A stretch of DNA of 64,000 nt from an uncultured Collinsella sp. (GCA_902475245.1 CABRYP010000003.1:1-64000), one strand, 5' to 3'; positions 52,698 through 62,199 are shown, counted from the stretch's first letter. Numbers and translations: made by a program. The notes: generated by a model from the sequence alone, not told the origin.

Positions 52698-53165
52698 TTA
52701 GGCCTCGTCGACGACCTTGAGGCCGCGCGTGTGGTCGATCTCGTTGAGGAGATTGACGCGACGCTCGTGGCGGCCGCCCTCAAACTCGGCGTCGAGCCAC
52801 TCATCGACAATCATCTTGGCGAGCTCGGAGCCCACGACGCGAGCACCAAAGGCGAGCACGTTGGTGTTGTTGTGCATGCGCGATAGCTTGGCGCTGAAGG
52901 GCTCGGAGCACACGACGGCGCGTACGCCCTCGACCTTGTTGGCAGCCAGGCTAATCCCGACACCGGTGCCACAGATGAGGATGCCCAGGTCGACATCGCC
53001 GTTGGCAACGGCCTTACCCACCTTGTAGCCGGCGATGGGGTAGTCGAAGCTCTCGGAGGTGTCGGTGCCAAAGTTCACGACCTCGCAGCCGCGCTCCTTC
53101 AGGTGCTCGGAGATGATGTTCTTGAGCTCGACGGCGGCGTGATCGTTACCGATACCGATCTTCAT
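52698..53165 (-). CDS. rpiB: Ribose 5-phosphate isomerase B
   Basis: This 155-residue enzyme interconverts ribose and ribulose 5-phosphates. IGNDHAAVELKN contains the phosphate-contact Asp-His. The active-site Cys is in ILICGTGVGISLAANK and HNNTNVLAFGARVVG follows. The ATG preceded by AGAGAGGAA was taken; an upstream extension shows no family similarity. Confidence 0.93.
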   Translation of the reverse strand: MKIGIGNDHAAVELKNIISEHLKERGCEVVNFGTDTSESFDYPIAGYKVGKAVANGDVDLGILICGTGVGISLAANKVEGVRAVVCSEPFSAKLSRMHNNTNVLAFGARVVGSELAKMIVDEWLDAEFEGGRHERRVNLLNEIDHTRGLKVVDEA

Positions 53166-53359
53166 AGATGGTTCCTCTCTGTTCTGTGCGGCGCAAATGC
53201 TAAAGGTGTTTACCGCTTTCAACTGCATGATAGCGCGACTTTTGCGTAAACGCTCGGGCGTTTTTTGTTCAAATGCTTTAGCATGCAACAAGACCGGCTT
53301 CTCATGAATGAATGCCGCCAGTTTGCGCCTGAACGCCGTCTACCGGAACCTGGGTTGCG

Positions 53360-53430
53360 GTTTTTGATGCATTGTTATCAAATAAAAGAGCTAACTATTA
53401 ATGAGAGCCCAGCCCGTTATATAAGTAGGA
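53360..53430 (+). promoter_or_regulatory. Candidate promoter of the cyuA-like gene
   Basis: TTGTTA and TATTAA are separated by about 18 bases in a short AT-rich patch unlike the surrounding DNA. Confidence 0.4.
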
Positions 53431-53437
53431 GATACCT

Positions 53438-54757
53438 ATGCCTGCCGATTCCCTTCGCGATGCCGCGTTTTGCGATGTTTTGAACCGCGAGCTTGTCTGC
53501 GCACTCGGCTGCACCGAGCCCATTGCCGTTGCCTATGCAGCGGCGTTGGCGAGCCAGACGCTCGGTTGCGAACCCGATCATATGGACGTTGCCTGCTCGG
53601 GCAACATCATCAAGAACGTTAAGAGCGTGACCGTGCCCAACTCGGGCGGCATGCACGGTATTGAAGCGGCGGCCGTGCTGGGTGCCGTGGGCGGCGACGC
53701 CAAGAGCGCGCTCGAGGTGCTCGAGAGCGTTGACGATAAAGACCGTGCGCGCGTGGCCGAGCTCCTCGCTGACGCCGGCTACTGCGATGTGTCGCTTGTC
53801 GAGGGTGTGCCCAACCTCTACATCAAGGTGACTGCCACGGCCGGGGGCCATACCGCGGTCGTCGAGATTACCGACCACCACACCAATGTCACGTGCCATA
53901 CGCTCGACGGTATTCCGGTATGCGGCAAGCCGGCGGGGGAGTGTGCCGCCTGCGCCGAGCGCGTGGTGGCCGAGCGCGCGGCGGATAACGCCGATACGCC
54001 CATGTCGATTGAGTCAATCATCGACTTTATCGAGGACGGCGACATTGAGGGCGCCCGCGCTGCCGTTGAGCGTCAGATTGAGCTGAACGGCGCGATCAGC
54101 GCCGAGGGCCTGGCGCACGCTTGGGGTGCCGAAGTGGGCCGTACGCTGCTGGGTGCTCGTGCCGATGACGTCGCCTGCCGTGCCCGTGCCCGTGCAGCCG
54201 CCGGGTCCGACGCCCGCATGAACGGCTGCGCGCTGCCGGTCGCCATTGTGTGCGGTTCGGGCAACCAGGGCATTACCTGTGCATTGCCCGTTATGGAGTA
54301 TGCCGAGTACCTGCGCTGCGACCACGATCGCCTGGTGCGCGCCGTGATGCTGTCCGATCTTATCGCCGTGCATATCAAGAGCTATATCGGTGCGCTCTCG
54401 GCGTTTTGCGGTGCTATTTGCGCCGCGTGCGGCGCCGGCGCCGCGATTACCTGGCTGTGCGGTGGCACGCGCGAGCAAATTGGCGCGACGGTTTCGAACA
54501 CGCTCGGCAACGTGGTCGGCATCGTGTGCGATGGCGCCAAGGCAAGCTGTGCCGCCAAGATTTCCGCTGCCGTCGATGCGGCGATTCTGGGCCATGATAT
54601 GGCCATGCAGGGCCGCGGCTTCCGTGCCGGCGAGGGCTTGATCCAGGATACCGTCGAGCAGACAATCGCCAGCATGGGCTACGTGGGCCGCGTGGGCATG
54701 AAGGATACCGACGTCGAAATCCTCAACATCATGATCGGCAAAACCCAAGTTTGCTAG
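53438..54757 (+). CDS. cyuA: UPF0597 L-cysteine desulfidase-type protein (CyuA/YhaM family)
   Basis: This 439-residue protein resembles the UPF0597 family, related to the alpha domain of iron-sulfur L-serine dehydratase. CALGCTEPIAVAYAAALA, ACSGNIIKNVKSVTVPNSGGMHG and CGSGNQGITCALPV are conserved, and several Cys (in GNQGITC and FCGAICAACGAGAAITWLCGG) could hold a 4Fe-4S cluster. Members convert cysteine to pyruvate, ammonia and sulfide. AGGAGA ribosome site. The last four bases overlap the convergent HAD gene. Confidence 0.85.
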   Translation: MPADSLRDAAFCDVLNRELVCALGCTEPIAVAYAAALASQTLGCEPDHMDVACSGNIIKNVKSVTVPNSGGMHGIEAAAVLGAVGGDAKSALEVLESVDDKDRARVAELLADAGYCDVSLVEGVPNLYIKVTATAGGHTAVVEITDHHTNVTCHTLDGIPVCGKPAGECAACAERVVAERAADNADTPMSIESIIDFIEDGDIEGARAAVERQIELNGAISAEGLAHAWGAEVGRTLLGARADDVACRARARAAAGSDARMNGCALPVAIVCGSGNQGITCALPVMEYAEYLRCDHDRLVRAVMLSDLIAVHIKSYIGALSAFCGAICAACGAGAAITWLCGGTREQIGATVSNTLGNVVGIVCDGAKASCAAKISAAVDAAILGHDMAMQGRGFRAGEGLIQDTVEQTIASMGYVGRVGMKDTDVEILNIMIGKTQVC

Positions 54758-55512
54758 GACAGTTCGTCGGCTACTTGGTGTTCGTAGAAGGCCTCGACTA
54801 CGGCGTTGAAATCGCGGGCGAAGTCTTCCATGGTTCCGTGCCAGGTGGCTCGGCCGGGTTTTCCCTGGCCAACATAGGCAGTTTGAATGCCGCAGGCGGG
54901 GCTAGGGAAGTCGCGCTTGGGATCGTTGCCCACCATAAGGACCTCGTGTGGGTCGAGTCCCATCACCTGAAGCTGCTCGAGATAGTAGGTGGCATCGGGC
55001 TTGCAGCGGGTGGTGTTTCCCATGTGCGTGACGAGCTCAAAGGGGGCGTCGGCCAGGTCGCCCCAACCCATGCGGCACTCGATGGCCCCCTGGGGAAAGC
55101 TGGGGTTGGTAAAGAGCGCGCAGCGCAGTCCTGCGTCCTGTACGGCCTGGAGAGCGGCGTGTGCGCCCGGCATGGCGTGGGCGTTGATGACATCGTCATT
55201 CTTGTGTGGAAGAACTTCGCGGTCGTAGTAGGTAAACGCCTCGTAGATGATCGGATCGGAGAGGCAGATGCCGCATCGGCGCTCGACTTCGGTGCGGTAA
55301 AACTCAAGATTGGTGCGGTTGTCCGTGCCGCTTCGGCGGTTGGCGTTGAGGTCGACCAGGATGGTGCCGAGGCGTGCCATCGTGCCACCGCGGCTGCGGC
55401 GTCCGATATCCGCGAGCATCGACGAGACATCCTTAAAATAGCGAAGGATGAACGCGTTGAGGTTGATGCTAAGAAGCGTCTCGTCCATATCGAAAACGAC
55501 TGCTTTGAGCAC
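54754..55512 (-). CDS. HAD-superfamily hydrolase
   Basis: This 252-residue phosphatase-like protein has motif I FDMDETLLSIN, motif II LFTNPSFP, a Lys in RCKPDATYY and motif IV MVGNDPKRDFP. The cap lies between residues 15 and 110. The D-x-D-E-T form suggests small-molecule phosphatase activity. Substrate unknown. It converges with, and overlaps by four bases, the cyuA-like gene. Confidence 0.85.
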   Translation of the reverse strand: MLKAVVFDMDETLLSINLNAFILRYFKDVSSMLADIGRRSRGGTMARLGTILVDLNANRRSGTDNRTNLEFYRTEVERRCGICLSDPIIYEAFTYYDREVLPHKNDDVINAHAMPGAHAALQAVQDAGLRCALFTNPSFPQGAIECRMGWGDLADAPFELVTHMGNTTRCKPDATYYLEQLQVMGLDPHEVLMVGNDPKRDFPSPACGIQTAYVGQGKPGRATWHGTMEDFARDFNAVVEAFYEHQVADELS

Positions 55513-55827
55513 GCGGGCACCTTTCTCGAAAAATCGTTTCAGAATCGTATGTCTGGGATACTTTACCGCAAAGCCGTATGCCTAACTGCCTATCGTCAAC
55601 TTATGGAGACGGTCGTCCACAAGATTGCGAAAAAGTCTCCATACGAGTAAAAAATCGCAGTTCACGCTTGAAATCGAAATGATTTCCCCGTAACCTATAC
55701 GAACGTGATTGCATAAGCGTCACATTAGTATCTGTCGGCTCCCGAGTGTTCCTAAACGTTGTGTGCTTGTCGCACCCTTCTGTAGGTCCTAGCAATCGGG
55801 GCCCCGTAGTTCGAAAGGGGTCCACCT
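55513..55827 (+). promoter_or_regulatory. Divergent region upstream of rpsA, with hairpin over the ribosome site
   Basis: GGGCCCC (55799-55805) can pair with GGGGTCC (55817-55823), covering the AAAGGGG ribosome site of rpsA. The remainder, including an AT-rich block at 55640-55720, should carry the rpsA promoter, but no clear boxes were found. Confidence 0.5.
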
Positions 55828-56994
55828 TTGAGTGAGATTCAGAACTCGTCCATTTTCTCTCTTGACGATGTCAACGAGGAGGAGATGAACAACCTCATCG
55901 ACGGTACGATTACCGACTTTGATGAGGGCGATCTCGTTAACGGCACTGTCGTTAAGATCGAGCATGACGAGGTGCTCGTTGACATCGGATTCAAGTCCGA
56001 GGGCGTTATCCCGGTCCGCGAGCTGTCCATCCGCAAGGACGCTAACCCTGCAGACATCGTTGCACTCGGTGATCCCATCGAGGCTCTGGTTCTCCAGAAG
56101 GAGGACAAGGACGGTCGTCTGGTCCTGTCCAAGAAGCGTGCCGAGTACGAGCGTGCTTGGAACCGCATCGAGGAGAAGTTCAACTCCGGCGAGAACGTCG
56201 AGGGCGAGGTTATCGAGGTTGTCAAGGGCGGCCTGATCCTCGACATCGGCCTGCGTGGCTTCCTGCCCGCTTCCCTCGTCGACCTCCGTCGCGTCAAGGA
56301 CCTCACCTCCTACATGGGCACCCGCATCGAGGCCCGCGTCATCGAGATGGACCGCAACCGCAACAACGTCGTCCTCTCCCGTCGCGTCGTGCTCGAGGAG
56401 TCCCGTAAGGCTGAGCGCTCCGAGATCCTGTCCAAGCTCAAGTCTGGCATGCGTCTCCAGGGCACCGTTTCCTCCATCGTCGACTTCGGCGCCTTCGTCG
56501 ACCTCGGCGGTATCGACGGCCTCATCCACATCTCCGAGCTCTCTTGGAACCACGTCAACCATCCTTCCGAGGTTGTCAAGGTCGGCCAGGAGGTCGAGGT
56601 CGAGGTTCTCGACGTCGATCTCAACCGCGAGCGCATCTCCCTGGGTCTCAAGCAGACCACCGAGGATCCGTGGCGTGCACTGGTCAAGAAGTACCCCGTC
56701 GGCGCTATCGTCGAGGGCACTGTGACCAAGCTTGTCCCGTTCGGCGCTTTCGTCGACCTGGGCGAGGGCATCGAGGGCCTGGTGCACATCTCCGAGATGG
56801 CCAACAAGCACGTCGATCAGCCTTCTCAGGTCACCCACGTGGGCGACAAGGTTCAGGTCAAGGTCATGGAGATCGACCTCGACCGTCGTCGTATCTCCCT
56901 GTCCATGAAGTCTGCTGCTGAGACTCTGGGCGTCGAGATCGAGGTTACCCCGCTGCCCTCCGAGAAGAAGGACGAGGAGACCGACGCCGAGTAA
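55828..56994 (+). CDS. rpsA: 30S ribosomal protein S1
   Basis: This 388-residue protein has four S1 RNA-binding repeats (about 30-100, 118-190, 205-275 and 290-362), the last two with clear GAFVDLGG-DGLIHISELSW and GAFVDLGEGIEGLVHISEMAN cores. An acidic N-terminus and a Glu/Lys tail flank them. S1 unfolds and docks mRNA on the 30S subunit. Start is TTG, supported by AAAGGGG and the family N-terminus. Codon use is highly biased, as in strongly expressed genes. Confidence 0.95.
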   Translation: MSEIQNSSIFSLDDVNEEEMNNLIDGTITDFDEGDLVNGTVVKIEHDEVLVDIGFKSEGVIPVRELSIRKDANPADIVALGDPIEALVLQKEDKDGRLVLSKKRAEYERAWNRIEEKFNSGENVEGEVIEVVKGGLILDIGLRGFLPASLVDLRRVKDLTSYMGTRIEARVIEMDRNRNNVVLSRRVVLEESRKAERSEILSKLKSGMRLQGTVSSIVDFGAFVDLGGIDGLIHISELSWNHVNHPSEVVKVGQEVEVEVLDVDLNRERISLGLKQTTEDPWRALVKKYPVGAIVEGTVTKLVPFGAFVDLGEGIEGLVHISEMANKHVDQPSQVTHVGDKVQVKVMEIDLDRRRISLSMKSAAETLGVEIEVTPLPSEKKDEETDAE

Positions 56995-57016
56995 ATCGGT
57001 TTGACGATCACTTGTT

Positions 57017-57053
57017 TAAGGGATCCGTCCGTAATGGACGGATCCCTTTTTGC
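57017..57053 (+). terminator. Terminator after rpsA
   Basis: AAGGGATCCGTCC pairs with GGACGGATCCCTT around six bases and runs into TTTTTGC. Confidence 0.88.
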
Positions 57054-57334
57054 ATTTGCTGCTGATGCGCGATACTGCCCGGGCGCAATGTTGCCCGGGC
57101 TGTCCACGGGCTATTGGATTGTCGGTGCATGAAAAATGCCGACATCCCGCCTCGGGGAGGAGGCGGGAACGCACCGAGTAGACGGAGGGGTGCGGAGCGC
57201 GGTCGTGTCTCGACCGACGACGTTGCCCATCGACGACTATATTGTACTGCATGGCGTGGTTCTTGGTTTATCGTGTCGAACGCTTGTGTTGTGCCACTGC
57301 CTGCGGCAACGGTGTGCTACACTCTTGCACTGCT

Positions 57335-57690
57335 GAGTGGGCCAGACGGTCGCGCGATGTGCTGCTTGCAGCACGCGTGAGGAAAGTCCGGGCTCCAGAG
57401 GGCGGGATGCCGGCTAACGGCCGGGCGGAGTGATCCGACGGAAAGCGCCGCAGAAAAGAAGACTCCCACCTGCGCCGCAAGGCGTAAAGGGAAAAGCTGA
57501 AACGGTGGTGTAAGAGACCACCAGCGTCGTGGTAACACGGCGGCTTGGCAAGCCCCATCCGGAGCAAGCGCGAATAGGAACGCTATGGGCCGGCCCGGTC
57601 CGCGTTCGGGTAGCGTGCGTGGAGCTGCACGGTAACGTGCAGACAAGATAAATGACCGTTCACGACAGAACCCGGCTTATAGGCCCACTT
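57335..57690 (+). ncRNA. rnpB: RNase P RNA, bacterial type A
   Basis: The catalytic RNA that matures tRNA 5' ends. GAGGAAAGTCCGGGCTCC (near 57379) and ACAGAACCCGGCTTAT (near 57666) are the two conserved halves of the core (P4 and neighbours). The end GGCCCACTT pairs with GAGTGGGCC at the start (P1). A TACACT -10 box lies about 17 bases before the 5' end. The 5' and 3' ends are estimated from P1. Confidence 0.95.
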
Positions 57691-57710
57691 GGCAACTATG
57701 TTGACGCTGC

Positions 57711-57809
57711 GAACCCGTCAGCGCGGCAATCTGCCTTTCAAGCCTTCGGGCATGACCATAAGGTCAATGCCCTTGTCTTTCAAGGCACCTTGCTCGCGCT
57801 GACGGGTTC
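57711..57809. repeat. Long nested palindrome, copy B of the two-copy family
   Basis: GAACCCGTCAGCGCG and its exact complement at 57795-57809 form the outer stem. TGCCTT/AAGGCA lies within, and GGGCATGACC/GGTcAATGCCC forms the core shared with 3003-3025. It follows rnpB directly and may end its transcript. Confidence 0.75.
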
Positions 57810-57927
57810 TCGCTGTTGGTGACGGTATCATTGGCGTTTCCGCTCTTGTTGGCGAGGGCAACGGTGCTGTCTTTGCCGTATTATTGAGGCTGTTTGTTGC
57901 CGCGCTTAGTTTTGTTGAGGGGCTTTG

Positions 57928-58563
57928 TTGGACAGCTATTTTACTCTGCAATCGAATATTGAGGCTTCGGGCGAGTTTGTGGACCGCAAGAGCCGTTTTA
58001 TTGCCCAACTGGTCCATATTGAGTCCGAGGATGAGGCGAATGCCTTTATCGAGATGGTTCGCAAGCGTCATTACGACGCTCGACACAATGTTCCCGCGTG
58101 GATTTTGGTCGATGGACGCGAGCGCCAGAGCGATGACGGTGAGCCGAGCCGCACGAGCGGTATGCCGACGCTTGAGGTGTTGCGCGGCGCGGAGCTCAAA
58201 AATGTTTGCTGCGTAGTGACGCGCTATTTTGGTGGCACGCTGTTGGGACCCGGCGGCTTGGTGCGCGCCTATACCGCGGCGACGCAGGCGGCGGTGGCTG
58301 CGGCTCAGGAGGCCGGGCAGATCGTCGAGATGACGAGCGTCGTACCTGTTGACGTGCATGTGGCCTATCCGCAGTATGAGCAGGTGCTTCGTTTGGCGCA
58401 GGATTCGGGTGCCAAGGTTTCGGATACCGATTACGCGGATGCCGTGACACTTCATTTGATGTTTAAGGCGGGGGAGCAGGAGCCGTTTTGCGCCAAGATG
58501 CGCGAGCTTATGGCGGGGCGCGAGGAGATTGAGGTCGGCGCTCCCGAATTTGCCGAGTTCTAA
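57928..58563 (+). CDS. yigZ: YigZ/IMPACT family protein
   Basis: This 211-residue protein is of the IMPACT/UPF0029 family. The N-terminal domain has KSRFIAQLVHIESEDEANAFI, DDGEPSRTSGMPTLEVL and VVTRYFGGTLLGPGGLVRAYTAA, all strongly conserved. A ferredoxin-like C-terminal domain follows. The role in bacteria is unclear, and the family is linked to translation control in eukaryotes. Two consecutive TTG codons can start it; the second is better spaced from GAGGGG. Confidence 0.88.
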   Translation: MDSYFTLQSNIEASGEFVDRKSRFIAQLVHIESEDEANAFIEMVRKRHYDARHNVPAWILVDGRERQSDDGEPSRTSGMPTLEVLRGAELKNVCCVVTRYFGGTLLGPGGLVRAYTAATQAAVAAAQEAGQIVEMTSVVPVDVHVAYPQYEQVLRLAQDSGAKVSDTDYADAVTLHLMFKAGEQEPFCAKMRELMAGREEIEVGAPEFAEF

Positions 58564-58631
58564 CGGCGACGGCCGGCGTGCTTTTGGATGGATCCCAAGC
58601 GCGCCGGCCGTCGTTTTTCTGTTGCTGCCGT

Positions 58632-59078
58632 TTACTCGGCGAGCTGCTTTAGCACATCGCAGGCGATCGCGACGGCATCGTCGATGCAGCCGGGGCAGCT
58701 GCGGAGCGGACCCTTATCTGATCCGATGCCCTTGAGCGTGCCGCAGACGGTCGTCGTATTCTTCTCGCCAAAACGCTTGGCGATTTCGCGCGACAGCTTG
58801 TAGGTCTGGCCCTTGGTCTTGGGGTTTTCCATGCCGTCGCTCATTACAAAGCTCATGATGGCCACGGCGCCCGAGATAGCGCCGCAGGTTTCGGTCATGC
58901 CGCCCATGCCGGCGCCAAAGCCCTCGGTGAGGGTAAAGGCGACCTGGGGGTCGAGCCCGACGGCGGGAGCGAGCGTGCAGGCGACGGCCTGAGCGCAGTT
59001 AAAGCCACGGGCGTGGTATTCGGCAGCTTGAGCCTGACAGGCGGTGATGTCGAGCTGGGCCGTATCGATTTGCTTCAT
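58632..59078 (-). CDS. C_GCAxxG_C_C family redox protein
   Basis: This 148-residue protein matches the C_GCAxxG_C_C family: GFNCAQAV, then GMGGMTETCGAISGAV, and a C-terminal SCPGCIDDAVAI pair. The spaced cysteines suggest a metal or iron-sulfur site or redox role; no function is established. The internal ATG after AAGGAGACAACG is chosen. Confidence 0.87.
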   Translation of the reverse strand: MKQIDTAQLDITACQAQAAEYHARGFNCAQAVACTLAPAVGLDPQVAFTLTEGFGAGMGGMTETCGAISGAVAIMSFVMSDGMENPKTKGQTYKLSREIAKRFGEKNTTTVCGTLKGIGSDKGPLRSCPGCIDDAVAIACDVLKQLAE

Positions 59079-59193
59079 CGTTGTCTCCTTGGTCACGGTG
59101 TACCCGCCTATGGTACCCGTGACGGTGCATGTAATCATCGAGAGCTTCATGTATGCCTCATTTTTATCTATCGAGCAAATGCCCAAGGCCTGA

Positions 59194-59309
59194 GATAATT
59201 ACCCCTGATCAATTAGTCACATAACCTACCTTGGGGATGGGTTGAGAGGGGTGCAGGGTAGCGGTATCGTGAACCGAATAAAACTAAAACCCAGGCAAGG
59301 GAGCTAGAT
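59194..59309 (+). promoter_or_regulatory. metY promoter and possibly structured leader
   Basis: GATAAT at 59194 is a candidate -10. In the leader CTACC (59226) pairs with GGTAG (59257), and ACCCCT (59201) with AGGGGT (59247), an interleaved pattern. The second pairing would need a start upstream of the predicted one. It does not match a SAM riboswitch class that I can recognise. Confidence 0.35.
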
Positions 59310-60593
59310 ATGAGCGAGCAGACTATCGGTACCACATGTGTTCAGGGCGGCTATCACCCGGGAGATGCGGAGCCGCGCCAGGTGCCCATCTACCAGTCCA
59401 CCACGTGGAAGTACGACACGTCCGAGCATATGGGCAAGCTGTTCGACCTGGAGGAGTCGGGCTATTTCTACAGCCGTCTGCAGAACCCCACGTGCGATCT
59501 GGTTGCCGCCAAGATTTGCGAGATGGAGGGCGGTACCGCTGCGATGCTCACGAGCTCGGGCATGGCTGCGAACTTCCTCGCGATTTTTAACGTGGCCGGT
59601 GCCGGCGATCACGTGGTTGCAAGCTCTGCCATCTACGGCGGTACCTACAACCTGCTTGCCCATACCATGGGTCGTATGGGCTTGACCTGCACGTTCGTTG
59701 CCCCCGACTGCACCGACGAAGAGCTCGAGGCAGCCTTCCAACCCAACACCAAGCTCGTCTTTGGCGAGACGATCGCCAACCCCGCCCTTGCCGTGCTCGA
59801 TATTGAGCGCTTTGCCAAGGCCGCGCATGACCACGGCGTGCCGCTGATGGTCGACAACACCTTCCCGACGCCCGTGATGTGCCGTCCCTTTGAGTGGGGC
59901 GCCGACATCGTTACGCACTCCACCACCAAGTACATGGATGGACATGCGGCCTACCTGGGCGGCGTGATCGTCGATCACGGTCAGTTTGACTGGATGACTC
60001 ATGCGGACAAGTTCCCGGGTCTCACCACGCCCGACGAGAGCTACCACGGCGTGACCTATGCCGGGAAGTTCGGTCGCGAGGGCGCCTTCATTACCAAGAC
60101 CACCGCGCAGCTCATGCGCGATCTTGGTCCCATGCAGAACCCACAGGCGGCATTCTTCCTGAACAGCTCGCTCGAGAGCCTGCACGTGCGCATGCCGCGT
60201 CATTGTGAGAACGGCCTGGCCGTTGCCAAGTTCCTGCAGAGCCATCCCAAGGTGCGCTTCGTGAGCTATCCGGGTCTGGAGGGCGATAAGTACTATGACA
60301 TGGCTCAGAAGTACATGCCCAACGGTACCTGCGGCGTCGTGAGCTTTGGCTTTAACGGTGGTCGCGCGGCGGCCGAGACCTTTATGAAGAGCCTCAAGCT
60401 TGCCCAGATCGCCACGCACGTTGCCGACGCCCGCACGTGCTGCCTGCATCCCGCTAATGCCACGCACCGCCAGATGAACGATGAAGAGCTCATCGCCTGC
60501 GGCATCTCCGCTGACATGGTGCGCCTGTCGTGCGGCCTTGAGGACACGGCCGATCTGATTGCCGACCTTGAGCAGGCGCTCGAGCAGTGCTAG
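59310..60593 (+). CDS. metY: O-acetylhomoserine sulfhydrylase-type enzyme
   Basis: This 427-residue PLP enzyme of the Cys/Met metabolism family joins O-acetylhomoserine with sulfide or methanethiol. The PLP lysine is in THSTTKYMDGHA, and YSRLQNPT, SSGMAANFL and DNTFPTPVMCRPF are typical. Length suits MetY rather than the shorter gamma-lyases, though a methionine gamma-lyase-like activity is possible. AAGGGAG ribosome site. Confidence 0.9.
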   Translation: MSEQTIGTTCVQGGYHPGDAEPRQVPIYQSTTWKYDTSEHMGKLFDLEESGYFYSRLQNPTCDLVAAKICEMEGGTAAMLTSSGMAANFLAIFNVAGAGDHVVASSAIYGGTYNLLAHTMGRMGLTCTFVAPDCTDEELEAAFQPNTKLVFGETIANPALAVLDIERFAKAAHDHGVPLMVDNTFPTPVMCRPFEWGADIVTHSTTKYMDGHAAYLGGVIVDHGQFDWMTHADKFPGLTTPDESYHGVTYAGKFGREGAFITKTTAQLMRDLGPMQNPQAAFFLNSSLESLHVRMPRHCENGLAVAKFLQSHPKVRFVSYPGLEGDKYYDMAQKYMPNGTCGVVSFGFNGGRAAAETFMKSLKLAQIATHVADARTCCLHPANATHRQMNDEELIACGISADMVRLSCGLEDTADLIADLEQALEQC

Positions 60594-60662
60594 GCTAGCG
60601 TGCGTGCGAGGCGTGGGACGGCTTTTCGGCTGACGACGTCCTCATAGTTCCGATTCCGTAGG

Positions 60663-60715
60663 CGGGACCCCGATCGTGTCCGTTTGTAGGCGATTGGGGT
60701 CCCGTTTTTGCGTTG
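60663..60715 (+). terminator. Terminator after metY
   Basis: CGGGACCCCGATCG pairs with CGATTGGGGTCCCG across 14 bases and is followed by TTTTTG. Confidence 0.85.
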
Positions 60716-60734
60716 CACGATAGAAAGGATATAC

Positions 60735-62039
60735 ATGGAGAAAACTGCCGAGCAGCTGCGCCGCGAACACATTGCCCTAGAGGGCGATACCCACGGTAAG
60801 AATAAATGGGCGATTCTGTTCACCGTGCTCGTCATGACCTTTATGGCGTGTCTGGATGCGAGCATCGTGACGGTGGCGCTCCCAGTGATGCAAAAGGAGC
60901 TGGGGGTGGGTCTCGACCGCATTCAGCTCGTGAGCTCGGTGTATCTGCTCGCGACGTGCGTCGCCATGCTGCCGTTTGGCCGCTTGGGCGATGTACGCGG
61001 CAAGGTGAATGTGTTCCAGCTTGGTGTAATCGTCTTTACGGGTGGCTCGTTGCTTTGCGGGCTTTCGGCTTCGCTCGAGGTGCTTATCTTGGCGCGTTTC
61101 GTGCAGGGCATTGGCTGTGCCGCCGCGATGGCCAACAATATGGGCATCATCACCGAGTCGTTTCCGGCGCGTGAGCGCGGCCGTGCCATGGGCATTCTGG
61201 CGACCTTTGTGGCCCTCGGCATGATGTGTGGCCCCGTGCTCGGCGGCATGCTGGTGGCGAGCTTTCCCTGGGAGAGCATCTTCCTTATCAATCTGCCCAT
61301 TGGCGTAATCTCGTTTATCGTGGGGCTCTATACGCTGCCGCATGTGAAGCCGGAGGCTGGCGAACGCCCTATGCCGTTGACAGAGGCGGCGCGTCGCTGC
61401 TTTGCGAGCTCGGCTTTCACTATTAACCTGGCTTGCATGCTTATCGTGTTCGTGGGTATCGGTGCCTCCGAGTTTGTGCTGCCGTTCTACTTTCAGGATG
61501 CCCACGGCTTTAGCTCCGATATCTCCGGCCTGTTGTTTTTGGCGATGCCGGTCGTGAATGCCTTTGTGGGCCCGCTTTCGGGCTCGGTGTCCGACCGTGT
61601 TGGTTGTGAAGTGCCCACGGCCGTTGGCCTGGGCGTGTACGTGTGCGGTCTCTTTGCGGTGAGCACGCTTGACGAGCACTCTTCCATCTTGATGATTGTG
61701 TGCTGCGTCGCGTTTATGTCGTGCGGCACGTCGATCTTCCAGAGTCCCAATAATTCGCTGTATATGGGTTCGGCTCCGCGTGAGGCGCTTGGCTTTGCGG
61801 GCAGCTTGAGCAGCTTGGCGCGCTATGCGGGCATAGCGCTGGGTATTACGGCGGCGTCGCGCATCCTGTATGGACAGACGAGCGCGGCGATGGGCAAGAC
61901 GGTCACGAGCTATGTGGCGGGTCGTCCGGACGTGTTCCTCTTTGGCTTCCGTTTGGTATTCTACGTGCTGATGGCCGTTGCTACCGTGGGCTTTGCGCTC
62001 ACATTGGTACGTTTGGTGAGGACGCGCACCCGGCATTAG
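60735..62039 (+). CDS. MFS transporter, DHA-type exporter
   Basis: This 434-residue major-facilitator protein has about 12-14 helices. Motif A-like GRLGDVRGKVNVF and the D1 motif LDASIVTVALPVM identify the drug:H+ antiporter group (EmrB/QacA branch), and VALGMMCGPVLGGML is motif C of exporters. The start follows AGAAAGGA. Substrate unknown; it may export drugs or metabolites. Located after metY with its own short leader. Confidence 0.87.
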   Translation: MEKTAEQLRREHIALEGDTHGKNKWAILFTVLVMTFMACLDASIVTVALPVMQKELGVGLDRIQLVSSVYLLATCVAMLPFGRLGDVRGKVNVFQLGVIVFTGGSLLCGLSASLEVLILARFVQGIGCAAAMANNMGIITESFPARERGRAMGILATFVALGMMCGPVLGGMLVASFPWESIFLINLPIGVISFIVGLYTLPHVKPEAGERPMPLTEAARRCFASSAFTINLACMLIVFVGIGASEFVLPFYFQDAHGFSSDISGLLFLAMPVVNAFVGPLSGSVSDRVGCEVPTAVGLGVYVCGLFAVSTLDEHSSILMIVCCVAFMSCGTSIFQSPNNSLYMGSAPREALGFAGSLSSLARYAGIALGITAASRILYGQTSAAMGKTVTSYVAGRPDVFLFGFRLVFYVLMAVATVGFALTLVRLVRTRTRH

Positions 62040-62199
62040 CGTGTTGGGAGGCTGTCTGCCACGAATCGGGCCTATCTACTGGTCTTGCAGCTTTATGGTG
62101 CGATGCGGCTTGTGGGGCGGGCGGGGGTCGGTCCGTGGTAGACTATCGAACAACGTTTATTAATCGCGCGGTATCGTTGCCGCGAGAAGGGGTTGCGCC

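Noticed and set aside
57712..57810. Treating the palindrome after rnpB as an ordinary terminator only
   Set aside because: There is no T run after the outer stem and its core recurs near 3.0 kb, so a dispersed repeat is the better description even if it also ends the transcript.
59194..59309. Known SAM riboswitch class before metY
   Set aside because: None of the conserved SAM-I, SAM-II or SAM-IV core sequences could be placed, so only an unspecified structured leader is reported.
62120..62199. Purine riboswitch before xpt
   Set aside because: The conserved loop sequences of the purine aptamer are absent; only a small CGCGG/CCGCG hairpin is seen.
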